64,000 nt of DNA from JAAFHB01 sp038236995 (GTDB lineage: Bacteria > Bacteroidota > Bacteroidia > Bacteroidales > Prolixibacteraceae): contig JBBRZE010000002.1 of the NCBI GenBank assembly GCA_038236995.1, forward strand, positions 62,001-126,000. The letters run 5' to 3'. Positions 8,691-17,376 of this stretch are shown here, one piece after another; positions within the stretch are counted from its first letter, which is position 1; every line of letters starts with the position of its first letter. Made by a program: the position numbers and the translations under genes. Below the pieces are notes generated by a model. That model searched no databases, was not told where the DNA came from, and worked only from the letters and a program-made list of their open reading frames with translations.

Positions 8691-10163
8691 ATGTCAACTA
8701 CATTAAAGAATTACATTAACGGACAATGGACGCGAAGCAAAAGTGTTACGATACTTGATGTGATCAATCCTGCCACCGGACAATCAATAGCAAAAGTTCC
8801 TGCCGGGTGCAGCGACGATGTTCAGGATGCAGCAGATGCCGCTCATGAAGCGTGGCAGGCATGGCGCAATACCCCCGCCACACAACGTGTTCAATACCTG
8901 TTCAAGATGAAGCAGGTGCTTGAGGCCAACGCTGAGGAAATCGCCCAAATCTGTACAAAAGAGAGTGGTAAAACTTACGCCGAATCAAAAGGCGAAATGA
9001 TTCGTGCCATAGAAAATATAGAGGTTGCCTGTGGGATTCCGACACTGATGCAAAGTGTATTTTCGGAAGATATAGCTACTGGTGTTGACGAGTTTGTAAT
9101 CCGGCAACCATTGGGCGTTGGGGCCTGCATCTCCCCTTTCAACTTCCCGATCATGATCCCTTTTTGGTTCATGCCCTATGCGATCGCTTGCGGGAACACC
9201 TATATCGTAAAGCCTTCAGAAAAAGTGCCAATGACGATGACCCGCATATTCGAATTGCTCGAAAGTATCAATTTACCAAAAGGGGTATTAAATATGGTTC
9301 ATGGAGGAAAAGAATCCGTTGACGCCATTTTGAAACATCCATTCATCCCTGCCATAAGTTTTGTGGGGTCAACAGCAGTTGCAAAACATGTCTATCAAAC
9401 AGGAACAGCCAATGGGAAAAGGGTTCAGGCACAAGGCGGCGCTAAAAATGCGATTGTCGTGATGCCGGATGCTGATGAGGAAACAACGGTCAAAATCATT
9501 GTTGACAGTGCATTTGGATGTGCCGGCCAAAGGTGTCTTGCTGCTTCGGTAGTCGTGACAGTTGGTGAAGCCAGCGAAAAAATCACGGAGAAAATCATCC
9601 GGCTGGCACAGTCAAAAAAGACAGGTTACGGAATGTCGCATGAAGTGGACATGGGGCCGGTAATTACATTGGAAAGCAAGGAAAGAATTTTGAAACTCAT
9701 TCAAGCAGGGATAGATGAGGGTGCCAAACTGCTCCTCGACGGTCGGGCAGTCAAAGTTACGGGTTTTGAAGACGGTTATTTTATCGGGCCAACCATTCTT
9801 GGAGATGTCAACGTTGAAAGCCATGTTTATAAAACTGAGATCTTCGGTCCTGTTCTAACCATCATCAATGTCAATACGCTTGAAGAGGCAATTGACCTGA
9901 TAAACAAGAACCGCTACGGAAATTCAGCCTGCATTTTCACACGCAGCGGTTCAGCTGCACGAAAGTTCCGTCATAATACGCTTGCTGGGAATATCGGTGT
10001 AAACATCGGGGTTGCGGCTCCAATGGCATTCTTCCCGTTCAGCGGCTGGAAGGAAAGTTTCTTTGGAGATTTGCATGGTCAATCGTCTCACGCTGTAGAG
10101 TTTTATACACAGACAAAAGTGGTGATCGAGCGATGGAATGAAGAGTGGTCCAGAAAATTTTAA
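8691..10163 (+). CDS. iolA: CoA-acylating (methyl)malonate-semialdehyde dehydrogenase
   Basis: Aldehyde dehydrogenase that turns malonate semialdehyde into acetyl-CoA and CO2, the last step of the inositol route; family members also act on methylmalonate semialdehyde (MmsA). At 490 residues it has the usual length. It carries the NAD-site run ISPFNFPIMIPFWF near residue 150, the glycine motif FVGSTAVAK near residue 225, and the catalytic cysteine in GCAGQRCLAAS near residue 285. The canonical ALDH base Glu is absent from the expected segment (AQGGAKNA), as is normal for CoA-dependent MMSDH enzymes. Its place in the iol operon favours malonate semialdehyde. Confidence 0.93.
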   Translation: MSTTLKNYINGQWTRSKSVTILDVINPATGQSIAKVPAGCSDDVQDAADAAHEAWQAWRNTPATQRVQYLFKMKQVLEANAEEIAQICTKESGKTYAESKGEMIRAIENIEVACGIPTLMQSVFSEDIATGVDEFVIRQPLGVGACISPFNFPIMIPFWFMPYAIACGNTYIVKPSEKVPMTMTRIFELLESINLPKGVLNMVHGGKESVDAILKHPFIPAISFVGSTAVAKHVYQTGTANGKRVQAQGGAKNAIVVMPDADEETTVKIIVDSAFGCAGQRCLAASVVVTVGEASEKITEKIIRLAQSKKTGYGMSHEVDMGPVITLESKERILKLIQAGIDEGAKLLLDGRAVKVTGFEDGYFIGPTILGDVNVESHVYKTEIFGPVLTIINVNTLEEAIDLINKNRYGNSACIFTRSGSAARKFRHNTLAGNIGVNIGVAAPMAFFPFSGWKESFFGDLHGQSSHAVEFYTQTKVVIERWNEEWSRKF

Positions 10164-10199
10164 TCTATCAATAAACGTATTTTTTATAACTTATTCAAA

Positions 10200-11099
10200 A
10201 TGATAAAAATAGCCAATGCTCCATGCTCATGGGGCGTCCTCGAATTTGATCTTGATGGTAAAGCAGCAGGTTTTGAACAGGTTCTTGATGAAATCGGGGA
10301 AACCGGTTATCAAGGCAGTGAACTCGGTGACTGGGGATTTATGCCCACAGTTCCCGGTGAATTAAAGCATGAACTCGATCAGCGCGATCTCTCAATGGTC
10401 GGCGCATTTGTTCCGGTTTTTTTAAAAGACCGTTCCAAACATGTGGCTGGTGCTGAGGCTGCTGTAAAAACGGCTCAACTCATGGCAGATGCAGGTTATC
10501 GGGATTCATTTATCGTTCTTGCCGACGATAATGGAAGTGTGAAAGAACGTACCCTCAATGCAGGAAGAGTTACCGCAAATATGAGTCTTTCGGATGAAGA
10601 ATGGCAAATCTTTGCTGAAGGAGCAAACTTTGTTGCCGCTGAAGTTAAAGCCAAAACAGGTCTGCGTACCGTATTTCACCACCATTGTGCTGGTTATGTC
10701 GAGACTCCCGCCGAAATTGATCAGCTAATAGCATTAACCGATCCTTCATTGGTGGGCCTCGTGCTGGATATGGGTCATTATCAATTTGGTGGCGGCAATC
10801 CACTGGATGCATTGAAAAAACATAAAGCGCGAATCTGGCACATACATTTTAAAGATTGTCATCCCGAAATTGCTGCAAAATCAAGAACCGAAGGTTGGGA
10901 TTATTTCCAGTCGGTTGGTAATGGTGTATTCTGCGAACTTGGAAAAGGGGCAGTCGATTTTCCTGCAATCGTGGAAGAACTTACGAAACAGCATTATGCC
11001 GGTTGGATTGTTGTTGAGCAGGATGTTCTTCCCGGAATGGGAAACCCCAAAGTGTGTGCCCGTCGAAACCGTGAATTTATAAAATCACTGGGCTTATAA
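10200..11099 (+). CDS. iolE: Inosose (2-keto-myo-inositol) dehydratase
   Basis: Xylose-isomerase-like TIM-barrel enzyme that dehydrates 2-keto-myo-inositol to 3D-(3,5/4)-trihydroxycyclohexane-1,2-dione, the second step of the pathway. The 299 residues begin with the IolE signature NAPCSWGV. Later motifs include FHHHCAGYVETPAEI and LVLDMGHYQFGGGNP, with metal-binding Glu, Asp and His, and ARIWHIHFKD. It starts 36 bases after iolA and is followed 36 bases later by iolG. The related isomerase IolI is the alternative, but length and N-terminus fit IolE better. Confidence 0.9.
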   Translation: MIKIANAPCSWGVLEFDLDGKAAGFEQVLDEIGETGYQGSELGDWGFMPTVPGELKHELDQRDLSMVGAFVPVFLKDRSKHVAGAEAAVKTAQLMADAGYRDSFIVLADDNGSVKERTLNAGRVTANMSLSDEEWQIFAEGANFVAAEVKAKTGLRTVFHHHCAGYVETPAEIDQLIALTDPSLVGLVLDMGHYQFGGGNPLDALKKHKARIWHIHFKDCHPEIAAKSRTEGWDYFQSVGNGVFCELGKGAVDFPAIVEELTKQHYAGWIVVEQDVLPGMGNPKVCARRNREFIKSLGL

Positions 11100-11135
11100 A
11101 TCATTCATTTCTACCTATATTTTAAAATTATACTA

Positions 11136-12155
11136 ATGAAAAAGTTAAAACTTGGTGTTATTGGAACCGGGAGAATTGGTAAGGTTCATATTTCTACATT
11201 GGTTCAGAATGTTCCACAGGCAGAAGTAGTTGCAATAGCTGATATTAATCAAGAGAGTGCAAACGAAATCGCAAAAGCGTTGGGTATAACAAACGTTTAC
11301 AGTAATTATAAAGATGTGATCAACCATCCCGATGTTGAGGCCGTGGTTATTTGTTCGCCTACTGACACACATGCCCAATACATTATCGAGGTTGCCAAAG
11401 CCGGGAAACATATCTTCTGTGAAAAACCGGTTGATCTTTCCCTTGAGGTGATTCAAGGTGCCTTGGAAGCCGTAAAAAAAGCAGGTGTCAAACTAATGGT
11501 TGGATTTAATCGTCGGTTTGATCCTAATTTCCTGAAAATAAAACAACTGGTTGAAGAAGGCAAGATTGGTGACCCGCACATCCTTAAAATAACTTCACGC
11601 GATCCTGCACCACCTCCGGCAGAATATAGTGCCGTTTCGGGTGGAATGTTTATGGATATGACCATCCATGATTTTGACATGGCCAGGTATATTGCCGGAA
11701 GTGAAGTAACTGAAGTCTATACAAATGCCGCTGTTTTAGTCGACCCAGAAATAGGCAAAGCCGGTGACGTCGATACGGCAATCATTACCCTCACTTTTGC
11801 AAATGGAGCCATAGGCGTCATTGATAACAGCCGCAAAGCTGTTTATGGATACGACCAGCGCGTTGAGATATTCGGATCGAAAGGGATGGCGTGTGCGGAT
11901 AACAACTACCCCGAAAATCACCGCTATTTTGCGGAAGATGGTGTTCATAGCTCGCTACCGCTGAATTTCTTTATGGAGCGTTACCTTGAAGCTTATGCCA
12001 ACGAGATGAAAATTTTCTGTCAGGCAGTTGTCAACGATCAGCCACTTCCTGTCTCTGGTGATGACGGATTAAAATCTGTAGCAATTGCATTAGCTGCCAA
12101 AAAATCATATTTAGAACATCGTCCTGTTAAACTTTCTGAGATCTTATTCGTTTAA
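11136..12155 (+). CDS. iolG: myo-Inositol 2-dehydrogenase
   Basis: NAD(P)-dependent Gfo/Idh/MocA oxidoreductase that starts inositol catabolism by oxidising it to 2-keto-myo-inositol. It is 339 residues long. The Rossmann motif GVIGTGRIGKVH is at the N-terminus, the conserved EKPVDL (catalytic Lys) lies near residue 97, and the catalytic Asp/His pair is in DMTIHDFDMARY near residues 172-183. It is the last gene of the operon. Other family members oxidise different cyclitols, but the surrounding iolBDAE genes support this call. Confidence 0.9.
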   Translation: MKKLKLGVIGTGRIGKVHISTLVQNVPQAEVVAIADINQESANEIAKALGITNVYSNYKDVINHPDVEAVVICSPTDTHAQYIIEVAKAGKHIFCEKPVDLSLEVIQGALEAVKKAGVKLMVGFNRRFDPNFLKIKQLVEEGKIGDPHILKITSRDPAPPPAEYSAVSGGMFMDMTIHDFDMARYIAGSEVTEVYTNAAVLVDPEIGKAGDVDTAIITLTFANGAIGVIDNSRKAVYGYDQRVEIFGSKGMACADNNYPENHRYFAEDGVHSSLPLNFFMERYLEAYANEMKIFCQAVVNDQPLPVSGDDGLKSVAIALAAKKSYLEHRPVKLSEILFV

Positions 12156-12214
12156 AACATTATTTGCTATATCCTATTGAAATTTGACATCAATTTTAAT
12201 CTCTAATTTATTGA

Positions 12215-12742
12215 TATGTCAATCATTTAACATCCGTCTGGGCCGAGACTAAAACAACTGCTGAAATGGTTGTAAACTCCAATAAACATAGCCTGACTTC
12301 AAACTATGCCGACATTTTCACAATTGAACACGAAAACGATAGCGAGATTCTCTGGGGATTAGGCGCCCGTTTGGGTGAATATCCAATCACCCCGGTCCTC
12401 ATGTTACCTAATAATGTATGGAATGGTCTGCATGAAGAACCGATGGGCGTAGGATGGAGACTGGTCAGCGCTACGCTTCAATTCTATAACTCGTACCAGG
12501 CTGGAGACTTGAGAAAAGCAGCTACTGGTGCAAAACGAGGCGTTGATGTAATTACTTATAACGGATTTACGGATGTTCTGCCGGCGCCAAATAACCAGTC
12601 AACTGTGGGTTTGTGTAAAACACAATGCACCTACGTTGGTTGGGCAGCAGGTTTGTATGTGCCGGCACTGAGGTATGCTGATGTTTTATTAATTCATACT
12701 AACGGAACAATTACCCAAAATCCAGGGTATGCCGGTAGTTAA
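12215..12742 (+). pseudogene. SusD-like C-terminal remnant
   Basis: An open frame without a proper start resembles the C-terminal part of a SusD/RagB lipoprotein. From about 12239 it reads WAETKTTAEMVVNS, then YADIFTIEHENDSEILW, YNSYQAGDLRK and finally VPALRYADVLLIH, which are typical SusD landmarks in the right order. The signal peptide and N-terminal two thirds are missing, and after DVLLIH the sequence no longer looks like the family. The first ATG (12266) would give a 158-residue product that I think is not functional. It is orphaned, with no SusC adjacent on this strand. Confidence 0.65.
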
Positions 12743-12837
12743 TCGCTTTTGAAAATTAGCTTTCTTTGTACTCCTCCTTTGTTTTAAGATACAAGGGAGG
12801 AGTACTTTTTTTGAAGACAATTAATCGTCCTATAATT

Positions 12838-13389
12838 ATGAGGAGTATCGAAAATATAATTGGTGTCGACCTGGGAGGCACCAATATCCGTGCAGGAAAG
12901 GTAGTTGAAAAGAAAATCATTCAACTTGCCAAAGAACCCACACCTGCAGCTGGAACCCATTCTGAAGTGTTAGGTATGCTTTATTCGGTGATCGACAGCT
13001 GCTTTGATGACAATACAAAAAGCATCGGGATTGGAGTACCTTCTGTCGTTGATGTTGAAAAAGGGATTGTTTACGATGTCGTAAATATTCCATCCTGGAA
13101 AACAGTCCCGTTGAAAGATATCCTGGAGAGTCGCTATAAAGTACCGGTTTATGTGAACAACGATGCCAATTGTTTTGCATTGGGCGAAAAATACTATGGA
13201 AAAGCAAAGGATTGCAAGAGTCTTGTTGGCCTGACAATCGGTACAGGAATGGGCAGCGGTCTTATTTTTAATGGTAAATTATATGAAGGCAAAAACTGCT
13301 GTGCCGGTGAGTTTGGAAACATCCCTTATTTGAAAAGTAATTTCGAACACTATTGCAGCGGACAATTCTTTTCTGAAGTTTTTGTTTAG
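12838..13389 (+). pseudogene. Truncated ROK-family sugar kinase
   Basis: N-terminal part of a ROK kinase: ATP-binding GVDLGGTNIRAG at residues 9-20, the substrate region VYVNNDANCFALGE, and GLTIGTGMGSGLI. The frame ends at 183 residues just after the CSGQFF segment, whereas ROK kinases have about 300, so roughly the last third is gone. An upstream ATG at 12766 would add 24 unrelated residues and is less likely. The bases after the stop are AT-rich and show no continuation of the family in any frame I read. With the SusD remnant upstream, this marks a decayed locus between the inositol and fructan regions. Confidence 0.65.
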
Positions 13390-13531
13390 TATATCATACA
13401 TCTCTATATAAGTAATATACATATTCTATATGGAAAGAATGGGGAAAGGATTCCGTTTTTAGTCATCGGTTATTCAATGAGCAAAGAAACTAAAAAAGCT
13501 GCCCAAATATATGGACAGCCTCCCAACTATT

Positions 13532-13549
13532 AAAATCTTTAAAGATTTT
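13532..13549 (+). terminator. Palindromic putative terminator
   Basis: AAAATCTTT followed at once by AAAGATTTT forms a perfect 18-base palindrome that runs into six T residues. It lies 142 bases after the truncated kinase. The stem is AT-only, so its strength is uncertain. Confidence 0.35.
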
Positions 13550-13579
13550 TTACTCAAATTCATCCCTCTAACAAAAAAA

Positions 13580-13621
13580 GATCTGTAGGGAATAACGCAT
13601 CTATCAAAGATAGCACAGATC
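13580..13621. repeat. Nested hairpin, REP-like element
   Basis: GATCTGT (13580-13586) pairs with ACAGATC (13615-13621), and inside it CTATC (13601-13605) pairs with GATAG (13609-13613) across AAA. The result is a hairpin with an asymmetric internal region. Its form resembles repetitive extragenic palindromes moved by REP-associated tyrosine transposases. Only one copy is in the window. Confidence 0.45.
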
Positions 13622-13706
13622 CCCCTCATGATATTTTTGGATTATAAATATTAGCTGTATATCTGACAAATAACTAAGCTACGTAAAAAGTCTTGAGTAC
13701 TTATAT

Positions 13707-15137
13707 CTACCAGGTACGGGCAATCTCATGAAATTCCATCGAAACCAACTTAATATCACCGTCAGTAAATAATTCAATGTCGTTATTATCAGGCGAGAAT
13801 GCAAATTGTTCGGAATATGAAAACACACCCTTATTGGCAAAAACCTCAAGCTGACCCCAATCGACGAGAATTGTAATTTTAACATGGTTTGCTGCATCCG
13901 GAACAAGCTTTTCGTCGAGCAAAACCTGGCTTTTTATATGATATGCAACTGTCTTATTTGCAATTTTGAACCCAAATTTTGAAGCAGTGGTATTCGCCAA
14001 ATCAAATTCAGCGACCAATTCAAACGTCTTCGATTTTGTTTTAGATAAAAGATTACTATTTGGATTTAGGGATTGGCTATCCCATTTTTGTGAGTTTGAA
14101 TACAAAGATGAAATTTCACTGATTGGATTACGTGTTATCCTCATTTGTCCGTCTGAAGTAATCAATCCGACAGAAACAGGGAAAGTAGCATTTCTTTTCC
14201 ATACAGTTTCACCAAGACCCCCATTCCAGTGATCCATCCATGCAAGTTGAATGATTCGTTCATCCTGGTTTGGAAGACTACCGGTTGGAAAAGATTGTGC
14301 GGCATAAAAATCATGTCCTAAGGTCATTACATGTTGTGCTTGTCCTTCTTCCCGGATAAATGATGTCCCATCAAATTTTCCTACAACGTAAGTACCATTT
14401 GCATCCATTAATACCCATTTCATATTCTTCTTGTTTCCATCCAGCGGCAATTCGAAAATATCGGGACATTCGAATCCGAAATTTATATTGCTTAAAAATG
14501 TCCAGTTTATAAGGTCCTTTGAACCATAAAAGGTGGTGCCATTTTCGTAAATTGCCATAATCCATTTTGAGCTTGGCTTGTGAAAAAAGACACGAGGATC
14601 GCGTGGATCTGCATCTTTGGTCGGATTTGCAACCGGGTTATTTTTAAAATTGTGCCACGATTTCCCACTATCAATACTCCAGGCCAAACATGTTCCAACA
14701 GCAGTTCCTGTGTATATTGCCACGATAGCTTCATCTGTCGATCCGGTAATCTTTTTTGAAGTTTCTCCGGATACAACAACAGCACTTCCGGAAAATACAT
14801 GTTCCCCGGAAACATTCCTTAATGCATCAGAAGGTAAAAATGATTTCTGAGGGATCAAGGCTACTCCTTCATCTTTCCAATGCAATAAGTCAGTAGATGT
14901 GGCATAGCCACCATGCCTGATAGATTCACCCCATTGATAGATCATGTGATACTTTCCACCTTGATATACCAACCCATTAATATCGTTCATCCAGCCAGAT
15001 TTGGGGCTGAAATGATATTGCCCTCGAAAATTTTCGGTGTAATTAATCTCATTTTGCTCGGGCTTATATTGAGCGAGAACAGGAAATTGAATCACTGCAA
15101 GAAAAATGACAAGAATAAAAATAAGGCGATGTTTCAT
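13707..15137 (-). CDS. GH32 fructan hydrolase, secreted
   Basis: Glycoside hydrolase family 32 enzyme (levanase/inulinase/invertase type) releasing fructose from beta-fructans. A Sec signal peptide ends near LAQ (residues 21-23). All three catalytic positions are present: nucleophile D52 in WMNDING (the usual Pro is Ile), transition-state D180 in DPRDPRVFF, and acid/base E223 in FECPDIF. The five-bladed propeller is followed by the C-terminal beta-sandwich, for 476 residues in all. This is the last gene of the fructan locus, 155 bases after the DUF1680 gene. Endo or exo action and beta-2,1 or beta-2,6 preference cannot be read from the sequence. Confidence 0.92.
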   Translation of the reverse strand: MKHRLIFILVIFLAVIQFPVLAQYKPEQNEINYTENFRGQYHFSPKSGWMNDINGLVYQGGKYHMIYQWGESIRHGGYATSTDLLHWKDEGVALIPQKSFLPSDALRNVSGEHVFSGSAVVVSGETSKKITGSTDEAIVAIYTGTAVGTCLAWSIDSGKSWHNFKNNPVANPTKDADPRDPRVFFHKPSSKWIMAIYENGTTFYGSKDLINWTFLSNINFGFECPDIFELPLDGNKKNMKWVLMDANGTYVVGKFDGTSFIREEGQAQHVMTLGHDFYAAQSFPTGSLPNQDERIIQLAWMDHWNGGLGETVWKRNATFPVSVGLITSDGQMRITRNPISEISSLYSNSQKWDSQSLNPNSNLLSKTKSKTFELVAEFDLANTTASKFGFKIANKTVAYHIKSQVLLDEKLVPDAANHVKITILVDWGQLEVFANKGVFSYSEQFAFSPDNNDIELFTDGDIKLVSMEFHEIARTW

Positions 15138-15292
15138 TGTTTTTTAATATTTAATCAAACAAAATACAAATGAATTATTCAATTTTATAACCCGACAGAT
15201 TTTAAAAATAAGGATTTCATGTATTTGAAGTAAGTCAATTCTCTTTTTGTATCATACCTGACTGATTAACTTCATTCACTGCCATAAAGCTC

Positions 15293-17350
15293 CTATTTTA
15301 CAACCGGAAAAGCAGATATACGCAAACGAGCGGCCCCCATCGGAATTAATGTGATATCCGTTACTGGCTGATTGGTTTTTGCCGGATAAGAAGGAAGTAC
15401 ATCAGCAAGGCCATTTTTATCTATTACCCATGAGGGTATTAGTCGTCCTTTGGCTCTGATCTCCACGGGCACATTTTGCTGTGAGAAGGGATAATTATCC
15501 TTTGGCCACGCTTTGTGTATAACGCTAAAAGAATGGGCAACATTATCTTTACTTAAAATCAGGCCGTAATTCCACGGACTCAAAGCGTTGATCTCGAATG
15601 CGGGCCATTTCTCAGGATCGGCTCCTGGCTGCCATTTTGAGTCAGATATGGCTGTTTTGATGCTATTGAGTTTTTTGTATTCTTCCTTGATTTTCAAAGA
15701 AAAGGTCAATGGTCCGTAATCGACCGAAACACTGTTTTGATTGACCTGCCACGTGCGGATTCCAACTTCCATTGGCAGTGAAAATCTGATCTGGTCACCA
15801 TCTGCCCATTCGCGTTCGATCCTGATATATGAACCAGATACTGCATCAACTTTGACCGAATGATTGTTGATGGTAACCGATCCATTTTTGCACCATCCCG
15901 GGACACGAAGATAAAATGGGAATGATACTTTATTTTTCATCTTCATGGTAAAACGAACCATCTCTTCAAACGGGTAGTTGGTCTCTTCAGTTAAAGTCAC
16001 TTTTGTACCGTCGCCAACCTTCGCTGAGGTAATGCAGGAATTATACATGATTGCGGCCAGTCCATTGTCGTTGCTCGCCACCACTAGATTCTGAAGATAA
16101 TAGGGGAGGGCATGACCATGATTGTGCTGGCAGCAGCGGCTGCTGAAAGGGTTCATTGTCAGGAATGGTCCCTCGTTGGCGATTCCAGGTGCATGGTTCT
16201 CACCATCAGCAATCACGCCATTTGGACTGGTGATATAGCGAAGCGCTTTCATATCAGAGGTAAAAGCTGCTGTGAAACTGTTGAAAAGGACATCCTCGCA
16301 GTTGTCAGCCCAGAGAGGGTCTCCGGTGATCCGGGTAAGAATCCCATCAGAAGTCATTTGTTCTGCAAATCCACAAGTTTCTGTTCCCTGTCGAGGATCG
16401 ATGTACCCAATCCTGGCATTCTCGTCCGACCCGTACATACCGCCAGGCACCTGTCCAAAAGTACGCCGGATCAAATTATAGTTATTATAGGTTGCATTCA
16501 AATGTGCGGAATCCCCTGATTGCATATAGTAGGTAGCAGGCTCACGAAAGCATTGTGCGATATTGACATTGTGCCAGTTTGGAAGGCTCGATTGTTGCAT
16601 CCAGTTGGCTGTGTTGCTATGAATCTTGTTTGCAAGATCAAGGAGCCAAGCCTTGCCGGTGATATTATACAACCAGTAAACACTGTAAAGATTATCTCCA
16701 CCGCGACTTTTCTCCCAATAGCTTGTAAGGAAACCGTTTTTAGGAGTATCCATTTCGAAACGGAAATATTTCTCCATAAAGTTAATTACGCGCAAATCTT
16801 TGCTGTATTCGTAATAGTTCTGAAGTGTAAATAGAATCAACATATTTGGCCAGTAATCAAGTTGTTTGGTCTCCCCGGAAAGTATCTCGGGACCAAACCA
16901 TCCGTTTTCTTTTTGACTTTTCAGGATCGCATCAATCCAGATCATTGTTTCTCTCTTCATTCCCGGATCGTTGAAAATAAAAGCCATATCCGAATAACCC
17001 CGGAGCCAATACGGAACCTCTTCCCATCCATGTTCGCCACCTACTGTCAGCCAGGCATTATCCTTTTTTTCGAGCCAGGCACTAATTTCTCCAAGATGAC
17101 CACATAATCCATCTTTTTGCAATTCAAGCAGTTTCAAAATCCAGCCTTTTGGTTGAATACTTCCAAGTGGTAATTTAATGAAACTTGCTGGTTGCAGCGG
17201 TGATTTGTTCCCGGGATACCAGTTATTTTGCGCTGTGAGCACAGGACGAAATGAATTGATGACTTTCGTTGAATTCTGGGTATAACCGTCCCCATTACCA
17301 ATGAAAATCATGGTGAATATGAGGATAAAAATAGATTTGATCTGGATCAT
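15293..17350 (-). CDS. DUF1680/GH127-type glycoside hydrolase (beta-L-arabinofuranosidase-like)
   Basis: A 685-residue (alpha/alpha)6-barrel protein of the DUF1680 superfamily, which includes GH127 and GH146 beta-L-arabinofuranosidases. The zinc-cysteine centre of GH127 is visible: E324 and C326 in GTETCGF, and C406-C407 in SRCCQHNHG. The catalytic cysteine machinery therefore seems intact. An N-terminal hydrophobic segment (about residues 4-20) suggests export. It lies 26 bases before the GC-rich GH32-like gene in genome coordinates and on the same strand, so the two are probably cotranscribed. An arabinofuranosidase is unexpected among fructanases. A furanoside other than L-arabinose is possible, but that is inference. 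Confidence 0.85.
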   Translation of the reverse strand: MIQIKSIFILIFTMIFIGNGDGYTQNSTKVINSFRPVLTAQNNWYPGNKSPLQPASFIKLPLGSIQPKGWILKLLELQKDGLCGHLGEISAWLEKKDNAWLTVGGEHGWEEVPYWLRGYSDMAFIFNDPGMKRETMIWIDAILKSQKENGWFGPEILSGETKQLDYWPNMLILFTLQNYYEYSKDLRVINFMEKYFRFEMDTPKNGFLTSYWEKSRGGDNLYSVYWLYNITGKAWLLDLANKIHSNTANWMQQSSLPNWHNVNIAQCFREPATYYMQSGDSAHLNATYNNYNLIRRTFGQVPGGMYGSDENARIGYIDPRQGTETCGFAEQMTSDGILTRITGDPLWADNCEDVLFNSFTAAFTSDMKALRYITSPNGVIADGENHAPGIANEGPFLTMNPFSSRCCQHNHGHALPYYLQNLVVASNDNGLAAIMYNSCITSAKVGDGTKVTLTEETNYPFEEMVRFTMKMKNKVSFPFYLRVPGWCKNGSVTINNHSVKVDAVSGSYIRIEREWADGDQIRFSLPMEVGIRTWQVNQNSVSVDYGPLTFSLKIKEEYKKLNSIKTAISDSKWQPGADPEKWPAFEINALSPWNYGLILSKDNVAHSFSVIHKAWPKDNYPFSQQNVPVEIRAKGRLIPSWVIDKNGLADVLPSYPAKTNQPVTDITLIPMGAARLRISAFPVVK

Positions 17351-17376
17351 AGTTTTATTTTTTTTTCCGAAGCCGG

